Shown here piece after piece: positions 1 to 5,899 of a stretch of DNA of 9,237 nucleotides; within the stretch, counting starts at the first letter, position 1; every line of letters starts with the position of its first letter. The notes under the pieces are model-generated. The model saw only the letters and a program-made list of their open reading frames with translations, was not told where the DNA came from and searched no databases. The DNA lies in NCBI GenBank assembly GCA_025453925.1, contig JALOPK010000231.1, forward strand, positions 1 to 9,237, given 5' to 3'. Made by a program: the position numbers and the translations under genes. The stretch is from Candidatus Eiseniibacteriota bacterium. GTDB taxonomy: Bacteria; JAFGKV01.

Positions 1-113
1 GGGTACCGTTCGGCAACGGCCACGGCAAGGTCACGACGCCCGACTTCCGAGGCCCGGCGACCGAGTCCGTCGCAATGAACCAGCCTGACCTCAAGGTGAT
101 CTTCAGACTGTAG
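1..113 (+). CDS. C-terminal end of an unrecognised protein (partial)
   Basis: An open frame enters from the left edge (first full codon at 3) and runs 36 codons to a TAG at 111-113. The visible tail has a Gly-rich stretch (VPFGNGHGKV) and ends in KVIFRL. I do not recognise a family. The frame has no stops, and no better frame exists on this strand, but 36 residues are too few for a functional call. The basic-hydrophobic end could be the last strand of a secreted or outer-membrane protein, which is only a guess. A hairpin 50 nt downstream (161-192) could end its transcript. Confidence 0.55.
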   Translation, partial: VPFGNGHGKVTTPDFRGPATESVAMNQPDLKVIFRL

Positions 114-160
114 GAGCCGGCGCCGGGAGCGGGACTCCCCCGCCTCAGTGCATGAAAGAC

Positions 161-192
161 AGGCGCGGTGCCCTTCTCAGGACACCGCGCCT
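161..192. terminator. Perfect 10-bp hairpin, possible bidirectional terminator
   Basis: AGGCGCGGTG (161-170) pairs perfectly with CACCGCGCCT (183-192) across a 12-nt loop. It sits between convergent genes, as expected of a shared terminator. The tracts after the stem are poor in T in both directions (GAGGTGTTTCC on +, GTCTTTC on -), so intrinsic termination is not assured. Confidence 0.4.
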
Positions 193-263
193 GAGGTGTT
201 TCCGGTCGGCGGCAGGGGCACGCCGCAGAGCGACATGGCTACAGGAGGGAGGGATGTTCCATT

Positions 264-278
264 GCGGAGTGCGGAGCG
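264..278 (+). repeat. 15-bp direct repeat, copy 1
   Basis: GCGGAGTGCGGAGCG occurs here and again, identically, at 396-410. Both copies lie in the same gene-free gap, one on each side of the CCCCCTTT palindrome. Confidence 0.6.
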
Positions 279-334
279 GCCCGCTGCGTGGGCAGTCGCA
301 GCGCGCAATCGGCAGTCACGAAATCCCCCACGAT

Positions 335-353
335 CCCCCTTTACGAAAGGGGG
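335..353. repeat. Palindromic CCCCCTTT/AAAGGGGG element
   Basis: CCCCCTTT (335-342) and AAAGGGGG (346-353) form an 8-bp stem with a 3-nt loop, preceded by a run reading AAATCCCCCACGAT. Elements of this form, an AAATCCCCC lead-in followed by a C/T-rich palindrome, are common intergenic REP/MITE-like repeats in several bacterial phyla. That identification rests on general resemblance. Confidence 0.55.
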
Positions 354-395
354 GAGGTCTCAGAGGCGTCAGCTCGCGCCGGAAACGTCTCGAAC

Positions 396-410
396 GCGGA
401 GTGCGGAGCG
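396..410 (+). repeat. 15-bp direct repeat, copy 2
   Basis: Identical to 264-278 (GCGGAGTGCGGAGCG). It lies about 30 bases from the stop of the convergent carboxypeptidase gene. Confidence 0.6.
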
Positions 411-439
411 ATGGATCCCGCAGAGGGTTCCCCGGGAGT

Positions 440-3112
440 TCAGTCGGCGCGGATCAGGAAGCGTTCGGCCGTGCTTCCCGATGCGCTGAGGCGGACAAGG
501 TAGACGCCCGCCGGCACCAAAGCGCCGCCGTAGTCCCTGCCATCCCACGTGACCCGGTTGGGACCCTCGGCGAAATGCCCTTCGCCAAGATCTCTGATCC
601 GGCGACCCGCCAGGTCGTGCAGCCCGAGCCGGACGGATGTGGCTGCCGGGAGCGTGACGATCATCGTTGCGACCCCGCGGCAGGGGTTCGGCGCGCAGTG
701 CAGGGATAGTGCGGAGGGGGCCGGACGGGGAAGGGCCGCGAGCGCGCCCACACGGAAGCACGACCCGGCGCAGAGCGGTCCACGCTCCACTCCGTCGAAT
801 GCATAGGCGCGCCACCAATAGACGCCGTCGGCCAGGTGAGGGGCGCGCCATGACGCCAAGTCATCCTCCGCGGGGACCTCGGGCGAGGAGGCGATCCGGG
901 TGAGGAACAGGGAATCGGCGTAGAGAAAGAAGCCACAGGCCAACGCATCGCCATCAGGGTCCGCCGCAGGGGCGACCGTCAGAACCGGGGCAGGCGTGTC
1001 CATCACGGATCCGTTCGGAGGGCTGACGGGGGCGGGTGCGGCGGGAGGGAGATTGCCGGGGGCCGGCCCCACGATGAGCACATCATCGACATGCCACCCG
1101 TCGGACGTAATGGACACATCGGTCTCCAGCCGGAACCGCAGGGTGAATGAGGGGGTCGCCCACCCGTCCAGGGGCAGTTCGACCCGCTCCCACCCGTGGC
1201 TGGTTCCGCTGTACTGCGGACCGACCTGACGCCACGAGGCGCCGCCATCGGCGGACGCCTCGACGACGCAGTGGTCATAGCTCTCCTCGGTCTCGCGGCG
1301 CTGCCAGAATGACAACGTCGCCGACGGCGCCAAGGAGAGATCAAGCGGTTGGGCCAGCCGAATCCACGAGTCTGTGTAGTTTTCATAGTCGCCTCCCGGA
1401 CTGTCGGTCATGGATCCCGACGGCGAGCATGCATCCTCATTGGTGATCTCCCAGGTTCCCGTGGCGACCCACGCCCCCTGTCCACGCTCGAAGTCATCAA
1501 AGAAGAGCCCGGGAGGCCGACCCACCATGCAGCGCACCGATTCTTCACCGCGGAATCCTCCCGTCACGATCCGTACCATCAGGGCCACGACATGGCCTTC
1601 GGGGGCGGCCGCGTCGACGGTGAGCGTGAGGGGATTGCCGGTCGCCGCGGTGTCGCCGGCAGCCAGCGCGATCAGCGAGGAGGAGGCCTCATGCAACTGC
1701 ACGTAGGCATCGTCGGTCATGACGGTGACCAGTGCGGCGTCGGCGTGAGCCGCGAATGCGCGATTCTCGATTTCCAGCGTCAGGCATACCGTTTCGCCGG
1801 GATCGATCCTGCCGTCGCCGTTCCCGCCGGAAACGCCCCATCCGGCAACGGCAAGCCAGGCGCCGGCGCTCTGCGCTGCATACAGCAGCGGCCAGCGGCA
1901 TTCATCAAGGAGCTCCGGCACTTCCGACTCCGCGGGCCAGAACCCCGATCCCCCGACCTCGATAGTGGTCGAGATGACCGCGTCTTTGGATTCCGTCTCT
2001 CCGTATGCCCAATCCAGCATCATGCCGCTGCACAGGTACAGCACTTCGGCGGGCTGGGCGACCACGTAGCCGTTCCGGCTCGACATGCGCCGGCCCCAGG
2101 CGCGGAGCGGGTCGTCATGCGGCGTGGGGGCACTGGTATAGCCCCAGGGAATCAGCGTCGCTCCCAGAAAGGAGTGCATCGACACATGGGTCGAGAAGCG
2201 CCCCGAGGCGATGAACGAGATCATGGCCTGCGTCTCGGGCTCCGATGCGGGCGACGGTCCGCGGTAGATGGAGCTGGAAGGAACCGGCGACGATCCGTTG
2301 TCGAGTCCCCACTGGAACGGGTAGTTGCGGTTCAGGTCAACTCCGAATGTCCCGTCACCGTTGTCCCGTCGGTTCTTGCGCCACATCCCGCCCCCGCCGG
2401 GATTCATGGCCTCATTGTAGGCCATGCCGTCGGGGTTCACCACTGGGAGGATGAAGAGCTCCCGACCGTCGACCATGGCGCGGGCCACGGGGTCATAGGG
2501 ATACGCCGCGCACAGCCATCCCGCGAAGTCGAGTATGGTCTCGACGGACATCATCTCCCTGGCATGGTGAAGACCGTCGAAGAGCACCTTGGGCTCGTCC
2601 TCGTCGGCGCAGGGGTTGTCGGAGATCTTCATGGCCCGTATGGGCCGGCCCTCCACGCTGGTCCCCACCGTGAACGGAGGCGAGGTGATTGCCGGGTGGG
2701 CGCCGTGAAGGCTGTCGAGAAAGGCCTCGGTCTCCGCGAGGGTGTGGTAGGCTCCCCACGCCGGCCCCGTGACGCCGCCGGCATAGGTTCGCTCCATGTC
2801 TCCCACCTCGATTTCGACGGGTACGCCCGACGCGCGCAACCTCTCGACAGCCAGAGAGTCGGTCACGACCCAGACGTGGTCACCCTTGCGGCCAATGATG
2901 TCGAGGTCCTCGGCCGGGAATGGCGGGCACTCCGAAACCGGCAGGCGGGCCTGGATGTACCGGGCGGCCGCCGTGCCGTGGAGCATGGCCAGCAGCGCGA
3001 ACCCGCTCGCAACACGGGCGGCCCTGCGAACCCGGGCAGCACGAGGGCGGGCTATCAGCCCTCCGCCCTGTCCCAAGCCTCCGGGATCACGGGAGGAAAT
3101 GACCAGCGACAT
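440..3112 (-). CDS. Secreted M14 zinc carboxypeptidase with C-terminal Ig-like sorting domain
   Basis: 890 residues. A basic N-terminus and hydrophobic stretch (about 25-50, ending GTAAA) form a signal peptide. The peptidase spans about 115-420. Zinc ligands are H183 and E186 (HARE motif) and H313 (SMHS). The substrate-binding N261/R262 lie in DLNRNYPF, a conserved NPDG sits at 226-229, YRGPSPASEPE near 283-293, and the catalytic Glu is E385 (TTIEVG). All key residues are present, so activity is likely. Then come a beta-rich region with NGDGRIDPGE (431-440), a jelly-roll/MAM-like module (about 537-682), a Fn3-like module (about 690-788) and a FlgD-type Ig-like domain (about 800-890, with WDGRDYGG and PAGVYLVRL). 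The family cleaves C-terminal residues from peptides, here probably outside the cell. The start is uncertain: GAGG lies only 2 nt before the ATG, and the ORF overlaps the upstream gene by 58 nt. Confidence 0.93.
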   Translation of the reverse strand: MSLVISSRDPGGLGQGGGLIARPRAARVRRAARVASGFALLAMLHGTAAARYIQARLPVSECPPFPAEDLDIIGRKGDHVWVVTDSLAVERLRASGVPVEIEVGDMERTYAGGVTGPAWGAYHTLAETEAFLDSLHGAHPAITSPPFTVGTSVEGRPIRAMKISDNPCADEDEPKVLFDGLHHAREMMSVETILDFAGWLCAAYPYDPVARAMVDGRELFILPVVNPDGMAYNEAMNPGGGGMWRKNRRDNGDGTFGVDLNRNYPFQWGLDNGSSPVPSSSIYRGPSPASEPETQAMISFIASGRFSTHVSMHSFLGATLIPWGYTSAPTPHDDPLRAWGRRMSSRNGYVVAQPAEVLYLCSGMMLDWAYGETESKDAVISTTIEVGGSGFWPAESEVPELLDECRWPLLYAAQSAGAWLAVAGWGVSGGNGDGRIDPGETVCLTLEIENRAFAAHADAALVTVMTDDAYVQLHEASSSLIALAAGDTAATGNPLTLTVDAAAPEGHVVALMVRIVTGGFRGEESVRCMVGRPPGLFFDDFERGQGAWVATGTWEITNEDACSPSGSMTDSPGGDYENYTDSWIRLAQPLDLSLAPSATLSFWQRRETEESYDHCVVEASADGGASWRQVGPQYSGTSHGWERVELPLDGWATPSFTLRFRLETDVSITSDGWHVDDVLIVGPAPGNLPPAAPAPVSPPNGSVMDTPAPVLTVAPAADPDGDALACGFFLYADSLFLTRIASSPEVPAEDDLASWRAPHLADGVYWWRAYAFDGVERGPLCAGSCFRVGALAALPRPAPSALSLHCAPNPCRGVATMIVTLPAATSVRLGLHDLAGRRIRDLGEGHFAEGPNRVTWDGRDYGGALVPAGVYLVRLSASGSTAERFLIRAD

Positions 3113-3842
3113 AACCTCGACCGGTCACCAACGTAGAGCCCTCCGCCTCCCGATCCGTAGCCGCTCCAATCGCGGATCGGGACGCTGTTGAAGCAGTTCT
3201 CCGTGACCACGGTCTTCGTCTTCTTCTCCGGATTCTCCTGCATGAGGGTGCGCGCCGCCGCGAAACGGCTCTCGGCCGCCAAATGCGGCTGATCGGCCTT
3301 CAGCTCCGTGAACGCGATCTGTCGGAAGACCTTGCCGGGACGATGGGTCGCGTACCATGCGTATTCGGAGGGGGCAAGACTGGAGAGCACGATGAACTCG
3401 ATGGGGGAAAGCACCATGTACAGCCTGGGTGACCGCGACATGGGGGCGGGCGCTGAGATCGCCTGCGCGACTGCATCGGGTGTCATGCGCTCGTGGCAGT
3501 CGTGCCCGTGGAATCGAGCGATCTCGCCTCCGCGGGACAGTTCCAGCACCTGACCTCCGGTCTTCACCAGGAAACAGCGGGCATGGGCGCTGATGGGCGT
3601 GCACGAGAAGCCGTTGTTGGAGAGAGCGGTCTTGGTCTGAGAGCCAGCCGACGCAGCAGCCAGGGCCTCGCGGGTGTCACGGTGGGTGCCGTCCCTTCTA
3701 CGGCCAGGTCGAGAAACAGCGATCTCCCCATGAAGTACTTGCCCGAGCCGGGGCTCAGGTGTCGGGCAAGGCCATCGATACCTAAGCTCGTCGCGACGAC
3801 GAAGCCCTGGGGAACGGAGAGGATGAGGTTCACTGACGTCAT
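3055..3842 (-). CDS. Unrecognised protein, apparently frameshifted near 3694
   Basis: The ATG at 3842 has a strong ribosome binding site (AGGAGG, 8 nt upstream). Reading starts MTSVNLILSVPQ and is sensible to about residue 50 (LFLDLAVEG). It then turns into Arg/Pro-rich shadow sequence, while the neighbouring frame continues sensibly (DGTHRDTREALAAAS) to a stop at 3055. Restoring one G in the run at 3693-3695 on the minus strand would join both into one protein of about 262 residues. I recognise no domain. Visible features are an HGHDCHE cluster (about 112-118), further Cys at about 81, 90 and 217, no membrane segment and a Gly-rich stretch near 230-236. Its end overlaps the carboxypeptidase start by 58 nt, and the lipoprotein gene lies 27 nt upstream, which suggests one operon. 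The shift may be a real mutation or a homopolymer error in the assembly. Confidence 0.6.
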
Positions 3843-3869
3843 GACGTTTTCCTCCTGTGGCCTCGCCTG

Positions 3870-4367
3870 CTATTGCACCCGCACGCCCAGCACTGTGCAC
3901 TGGGCTTCGCCGTCTTCCGGCAGCACCTGCACTGGCTGACCGCCCGTCCGCATGGCTTTGCGGGCGAGGGCCACCGAAACCGAGGGCCGCGATGGGCTAA
4001 GGGCGCGAACGTGCCCGAGTCGCAGCGAGTGCGTCGCAGCGAGTTCGCCGCCGCGGTAGATGCGTGTAGACACCGTGGCCCACGCAAGAGACGGCGGCCG
4101 CCCCAGTGCCTGCTCGGCGTTCTGCCAGGCCTTCACCGCTCCGTCGCTGAGCCGCAGCGTGGCGTAGATGCTGTCCGGGCCGATGCGGACATTCTCCATC
4201 GAAAGGCCGCCACTCTCCACCAGTTCGGCTTCCAAAGCATCGAAGGCCCGCTTGGCCTGGGCGCTCACGGGGGTTTGACGTCCGGGGCCTGGGGGTGTAC
4301 CCTTCTTGTCACCCCCGCCACAGGAGAGCATCATCATCACCGTGAGGCAGAGCATGAGCCTGAGCAT
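3870..4367 (-). CDS. Small predicted lipoprotein, function unknown
   Basis: 165 residues. The N-terminus MLRLMLCLTVMMMLSC is a lipoprotein signal, with lipobox MLSC and the lipidated cysteine at C16. GGGD follows, with no Asp at +2, so outer-membrane anchoring is plausible if the cell is diderm. A polar linker (KKGTPPGPGRQ) leads to a roughly 130-residue soluble region that matches no family I know. It contains an amphipathic helix (about 36-52), alternating strands and one more cysteine (C157). The start is well supported by AAAGGAG about 6 nt upstream. It is the first gene of the minus-strand block, 27 nt ahead of the frameshifted protein gene. Being next to a secreted peptidase suggests an envelope role but shows no specific function. 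Confidence 0.8.
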   Translation of the reverse strand: MLRLMLCLTVMMMLSCGGGDKKGTPPGPGRQTPVSAQAKRAFDALEAELVESGGLSMENVRIGPDSIYATLRLSDGAVKAWQNAEQALGRPPSLAWATVSTRIYRGGELAATHSLRLGHVRALSPSRPSVSVALARKAMRTGGQPVQVLPEDGEAQCTVLGVRVQ

Positions 4368-4411
4368 GGCAGACTCCTTTCAGTCAAGGTCGGAACGAAG
4401 GATCCGAAGGA

Positions 4412-5347
4412 ATGCCGTGGGCTGAGCATCCCAAGAACACCCATCATGCCGATGGGCGTCAAGGGTTTCCTCCCCTGAGCGGCTTCTGCTTTGCACATCG
4501 GGTGTCTGCCTTCGGATATCCGGCGGTTGCCAGTATCCGGCAGGCATTGCTTCTCTGCGACGAACTTGTCGTGGGGGTCTCGGCCTCCCCGGATCCGTTC
4601 ACCCGGGTGCTGGATGCATGGTCTCGGCGCGAGCCACGCCTGCGGCTGGTGCCACTGGATCTCGATGAGCCGCCGCCTGGCGGGGCGGGAATCGAATGGT
4701 GGCACATGGCGTACGCGGGAGCCCTTGAATCGTGCACGAGTGACTGGGTATGCCGTCTCGACCTTGATGAGTTCTTCCATGAGAACGACGTGCCGGTGAT
4801 CACGGGAGCCATTCATCTCGCCGCCGCGCGAGGCGCTGCCGCGCTCAAGACATCGTTCCGGGAAGTGACTGCCGACTGGCGTCTCGCCGTTGAGCCGTCG
4901 CCCTTCGACCAGATCAGAATATGGCACCGGCATCGGGCAACCCCGGCATGGGACGGCTCCCAGGCAGTGCCCGCCGGACCGGTGCTTGACCTGACCCGCG
5001 TCCGGTGCTGGCACCTCGACCTTCTGCTGCCGCCCCGCCTTCGGTCCGTCAAACTGGCGCGCAGCTACTCGGCCCACTTTCCCGGAGTGGTGACCGCGTG
5101 CCGGGATCCGCTGTTCAAGCACCAGCTCCTGGAGGAGCAGGCCCCCGAGGCGTTCGGCGCGCTTGCATGGCGCAGACCGGAACGACTCGTCTGTCTGGGA
5201 GGTCTCGCCGCCTATCCCCGGGCCCTCAGGCTGGTGCCGAGATGGCTCACGCGGTTCACCCATCCTGCCGCGGAGCGGCTGTTGGCCGGAAGTGAACCGG
5301 TCCCCGGAGCTGAGTTTCCCCTGCCCGGCCTCGACGGCGCTCCCTGA
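4412..5347 (+). CDS. Glycosyltransferase family 2-like protein
   Basis: 311 residues from the ATG at 4412. From residue 22 it shows a GT-A layout: first strand LSGFCFAHRV, a helix with YPAVASIRQALLLCDELVV (36-54), then SASPDPFTRVL, where this family usually has a D/S-D-G-T turn. DWVCRLDLDEFFHE (111-124) holds the DxD-like metal/nucleotide-sugar motif (D117, D119, E120). The C-terminal half is Arg/Trp-rich, with H/W-containing motifs seen in related putative transferases. The family transfers a sugar from a nucleotide donor; acceptor and product are unknown. No membrane segment is obvious. The first 20 or so residues (MPWAEHPKNTHHADGRQG) fit poorly, and AAGGA lies 9 nt before this ATG. A frame beginning at 4446 (MPMGVKGFLP, stop at 4478) would join at LSGF if one C were added to the C run at 4472-4475. 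It is divergent from the lipoprotein gene, 44 nt apart. Confidence 0.75.
   Translation: MPWAEHPKNTHHADGRQGFPPLSGFCFAHRVSAFGYPAVASIRQALLLCDELVVGVSASPDPFTRVLDAWSRREPRLRLVPLDLDEPPPGGAGIEWWHMAYAGALESCTSDWVCRLDLDEFFHENDVPVITGAIHLAAARGAAALKTSFREVTADWRLAVEPSPFDQIRIWHRHRATPAWDGSQAVPAGPVLDLTRVRCWHLDLLLPPRLRSVKLARSYSAHFPGVVTACRDPLFKHQLLEEQAPEAFGALAWRRPERLVCLGGLAAYPRALRLVPRWLTRFTHPAAERLLAGSEPVPGAEFPLPGLDGAP
4434..4462 (-). promoter_or_regulatory. Possible lipoprotein-operon promoter with palindromic spacer
   Basis: On the minus strand TTGACG (4457-4462) is followed by exactly 17 nt and a weak -10, TGTTCT (4434-4439). The 17-nt spacer is an inverted repeat, CCCATC-5 nt-GATGGG, of the kind an operator would show. 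It would start transcription about 60 nt before the lipoprotein ATG. The -10 matches only 3 of 6 consensus positions, so this is tentative. Confidence 0.25.
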
Positions 5348-5538
5348 GTGCACGGACCCCGGGGGTGGGTGTTCGCCGACGCGCGGGGCAACCAGTCTCC
5401 GGCGGTGCCTCCCGATACTGATCGGCGACGTTGAGAAGAACAGGGGCTGCAGTCGCGGTTGACACCGGTCCAACGGGGCAACGAGGGGGGGAATGGACGG
5501 GGTTGGAGCGCCGTGAGGCGTGGTGGGCGGTTGATCGC

Positions 5539-5562
5539 ATCGTGACTGAAGTCACTCCCACA
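5539..5562 (-). repeat. REP-like palindromic unit A
   Basis: The core GTGACTGAAGTCAC (5542-5555) is a 6-bp inverted repeat followed by TCCCACA. On the minus strand it reads TGTGGGAGTGACTTC and onward, the typical REP head. It shares 18 of 24 positions with the unit at 7485-7508 and 17 of 24 with the one at 7433-7456. Differences in the stem are largely compensatory. The rest of the 5348-5598 gap shows nothing I can name. Confidence 0.6.
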
Positions 5563-5598
5563 GGGGCACAGTCGCGGAAGGAGCATGCGTCTCGCCCA

Positions 5599-5627
5599 TT
5601 GGCATTCCGTGTCGCGGCCGCTATAAT
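5599..5627 (+). promoter_or_regulatory. Near-consensus sigma-70 promoter for the yedE transcript
   Basis: TTGGCA (5599-5604) is a 5/6 match to the -35 box. It is followed by exactly 17 nt and a perfect TATAAT (5622-5627), a striking AT-rich box in very GC-rich surroundings. Transcription would begin near 5634. This is about 265 nt before the yedE start codon, leaving a long untranslated leader. Confidence 0.75.
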
Positions 5628-5633
5628 GCCGCC

Positions 5634-5845
5634 CGGCGCGCGAATGTTCGCCCTTTTCACCTATCACCAGGAGCACCGATGTGACTGCCTTTCACCGCCA
5701 GACCTGATTGGCAACCCTGATCGCCGGCCGGCGATCCTGGGTTGGACTGCCTGCGCTGGGCGGCGGAGGTGGCCACAGGCTCTGATCTCGTTCTGAGCCT
5801 CCCCCCTGAGCCGTCGCCACAATGGCAGGCGACGGCTTCTTTTTT
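5634..5845 (+). promoter_or_regulatory. Structured 5' leader of yedE, candidate riboswitch or attenuator
   Basis: Between the promoter and yedE lies a leader of about 210 nt that can form nested helices. CACCT (5658-5662) pairs with AGGTG (5767-5771). CCGCCAG (5695-5701) pairs with CTGGGCGG (5756-5763, one bulged G). A strong hairpin at 5712-5744 has arms CAACCC/GGGTTG and GATCGCC/GGCGATC with a GGCC loop. An intrinsic terminator follows at 5809-5845. GGCGGCGG (5759-5766) can instead pair over all 8 bases (one G-U) with CCGTCGCC (5811-5818), the 5' arm of the terminator. The two folds are therefore mutually exclusive. I could not match a known riboswitch class. A stand-alone small RNA ending at the terminator is the alternative reading. 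High GC makes chance complementarity a real concern. Confidence 0.5.
5809..5845 (+). terminator. Intrinsic terminator in the yedE leader
   Basis: AGCCGTCGCC (5809-5818) pairs perfectly with GGCGACGGCT (5828-5837) across a 9-nt loop. The run TTCTTTTTT follows (5837-5845). It sits 54 nt before the yedE ATG and downstream of the yedE promoter, so it would stop transcription before the gene unless overridden. That placement is typical of attenuation control. Confidence 0.85.
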
Positions 5846-5899
5846 CCCCGGCGGCGCGCACGGGTTGCGCATCGCCGCGACTCTCACAGGAGGGAGACC

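Larger units (their letters stand above)
114..439. other. Gene-free gap with repeats and hairpins
   Basis: This stretch of about 325 bases lies between two genes that converge on it. The short reading frames here overlap each other in several phases and look like no known protein. The gap holds a 10-bp-stem hairpin at 161-192, a 15-bp direct repeat (264-278 and 396-410) and a CCCCCTTT/AAAGGGGG palindrome at 335-353. I see no convincing promoter or RNA gene. Confidence 0.6.

Noticed and set aside
1349-3136. 595-codon open frame on the + strand opposite the carboxypeptidase
   Set aside because: It is the antisense shadow of a gene with all M14 catalytic motifs. Its translation is Arg/Gly/His-rich with no family resemblance, as expected from GC-rich codon bias.
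4337-5473. 378-codon minus-strand frame opposite the glycosyltransferase
   Set aside because: Arg/Gly/Pro-rich with no recognisable motif, while the + strand has a coherent GT-A fold with the LDLDE motif.
5459-5490. TTGACA at 5459 as another promoter
   Set aside because: No acceptable -10 box lies 16-18 nt downstream, where the sequence is G-rich.
5700-5725. TPP riboswitch-like string ACCTGATTGG in the leader
   Set aside because: The partner CTGAGA element and the rest of the thi-box are missing, and no thiamine gene is nearby.
5634-5845. 6S RNA, SRP RNA or tRNA-Sec as the identity of the yedE leader
   Set aside because: The rod-like fold and length superficially fit 6S RNA, but I cannot see its conserved central-bubble sequence. 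The SRP GGAAG/AGCA loop motifs and a tRNA-like cloverleaf with a UCA anticodon are absent.
5822-5899. Upstream ATG at 5822 as the yedE start
   Set aside because: It lies in the loop of the terminator hairpin, has no Shine-Dalgarno, and adds an Arg-rich stretch not found in the family. The ATG at 5900 has AGGAGGGAG.
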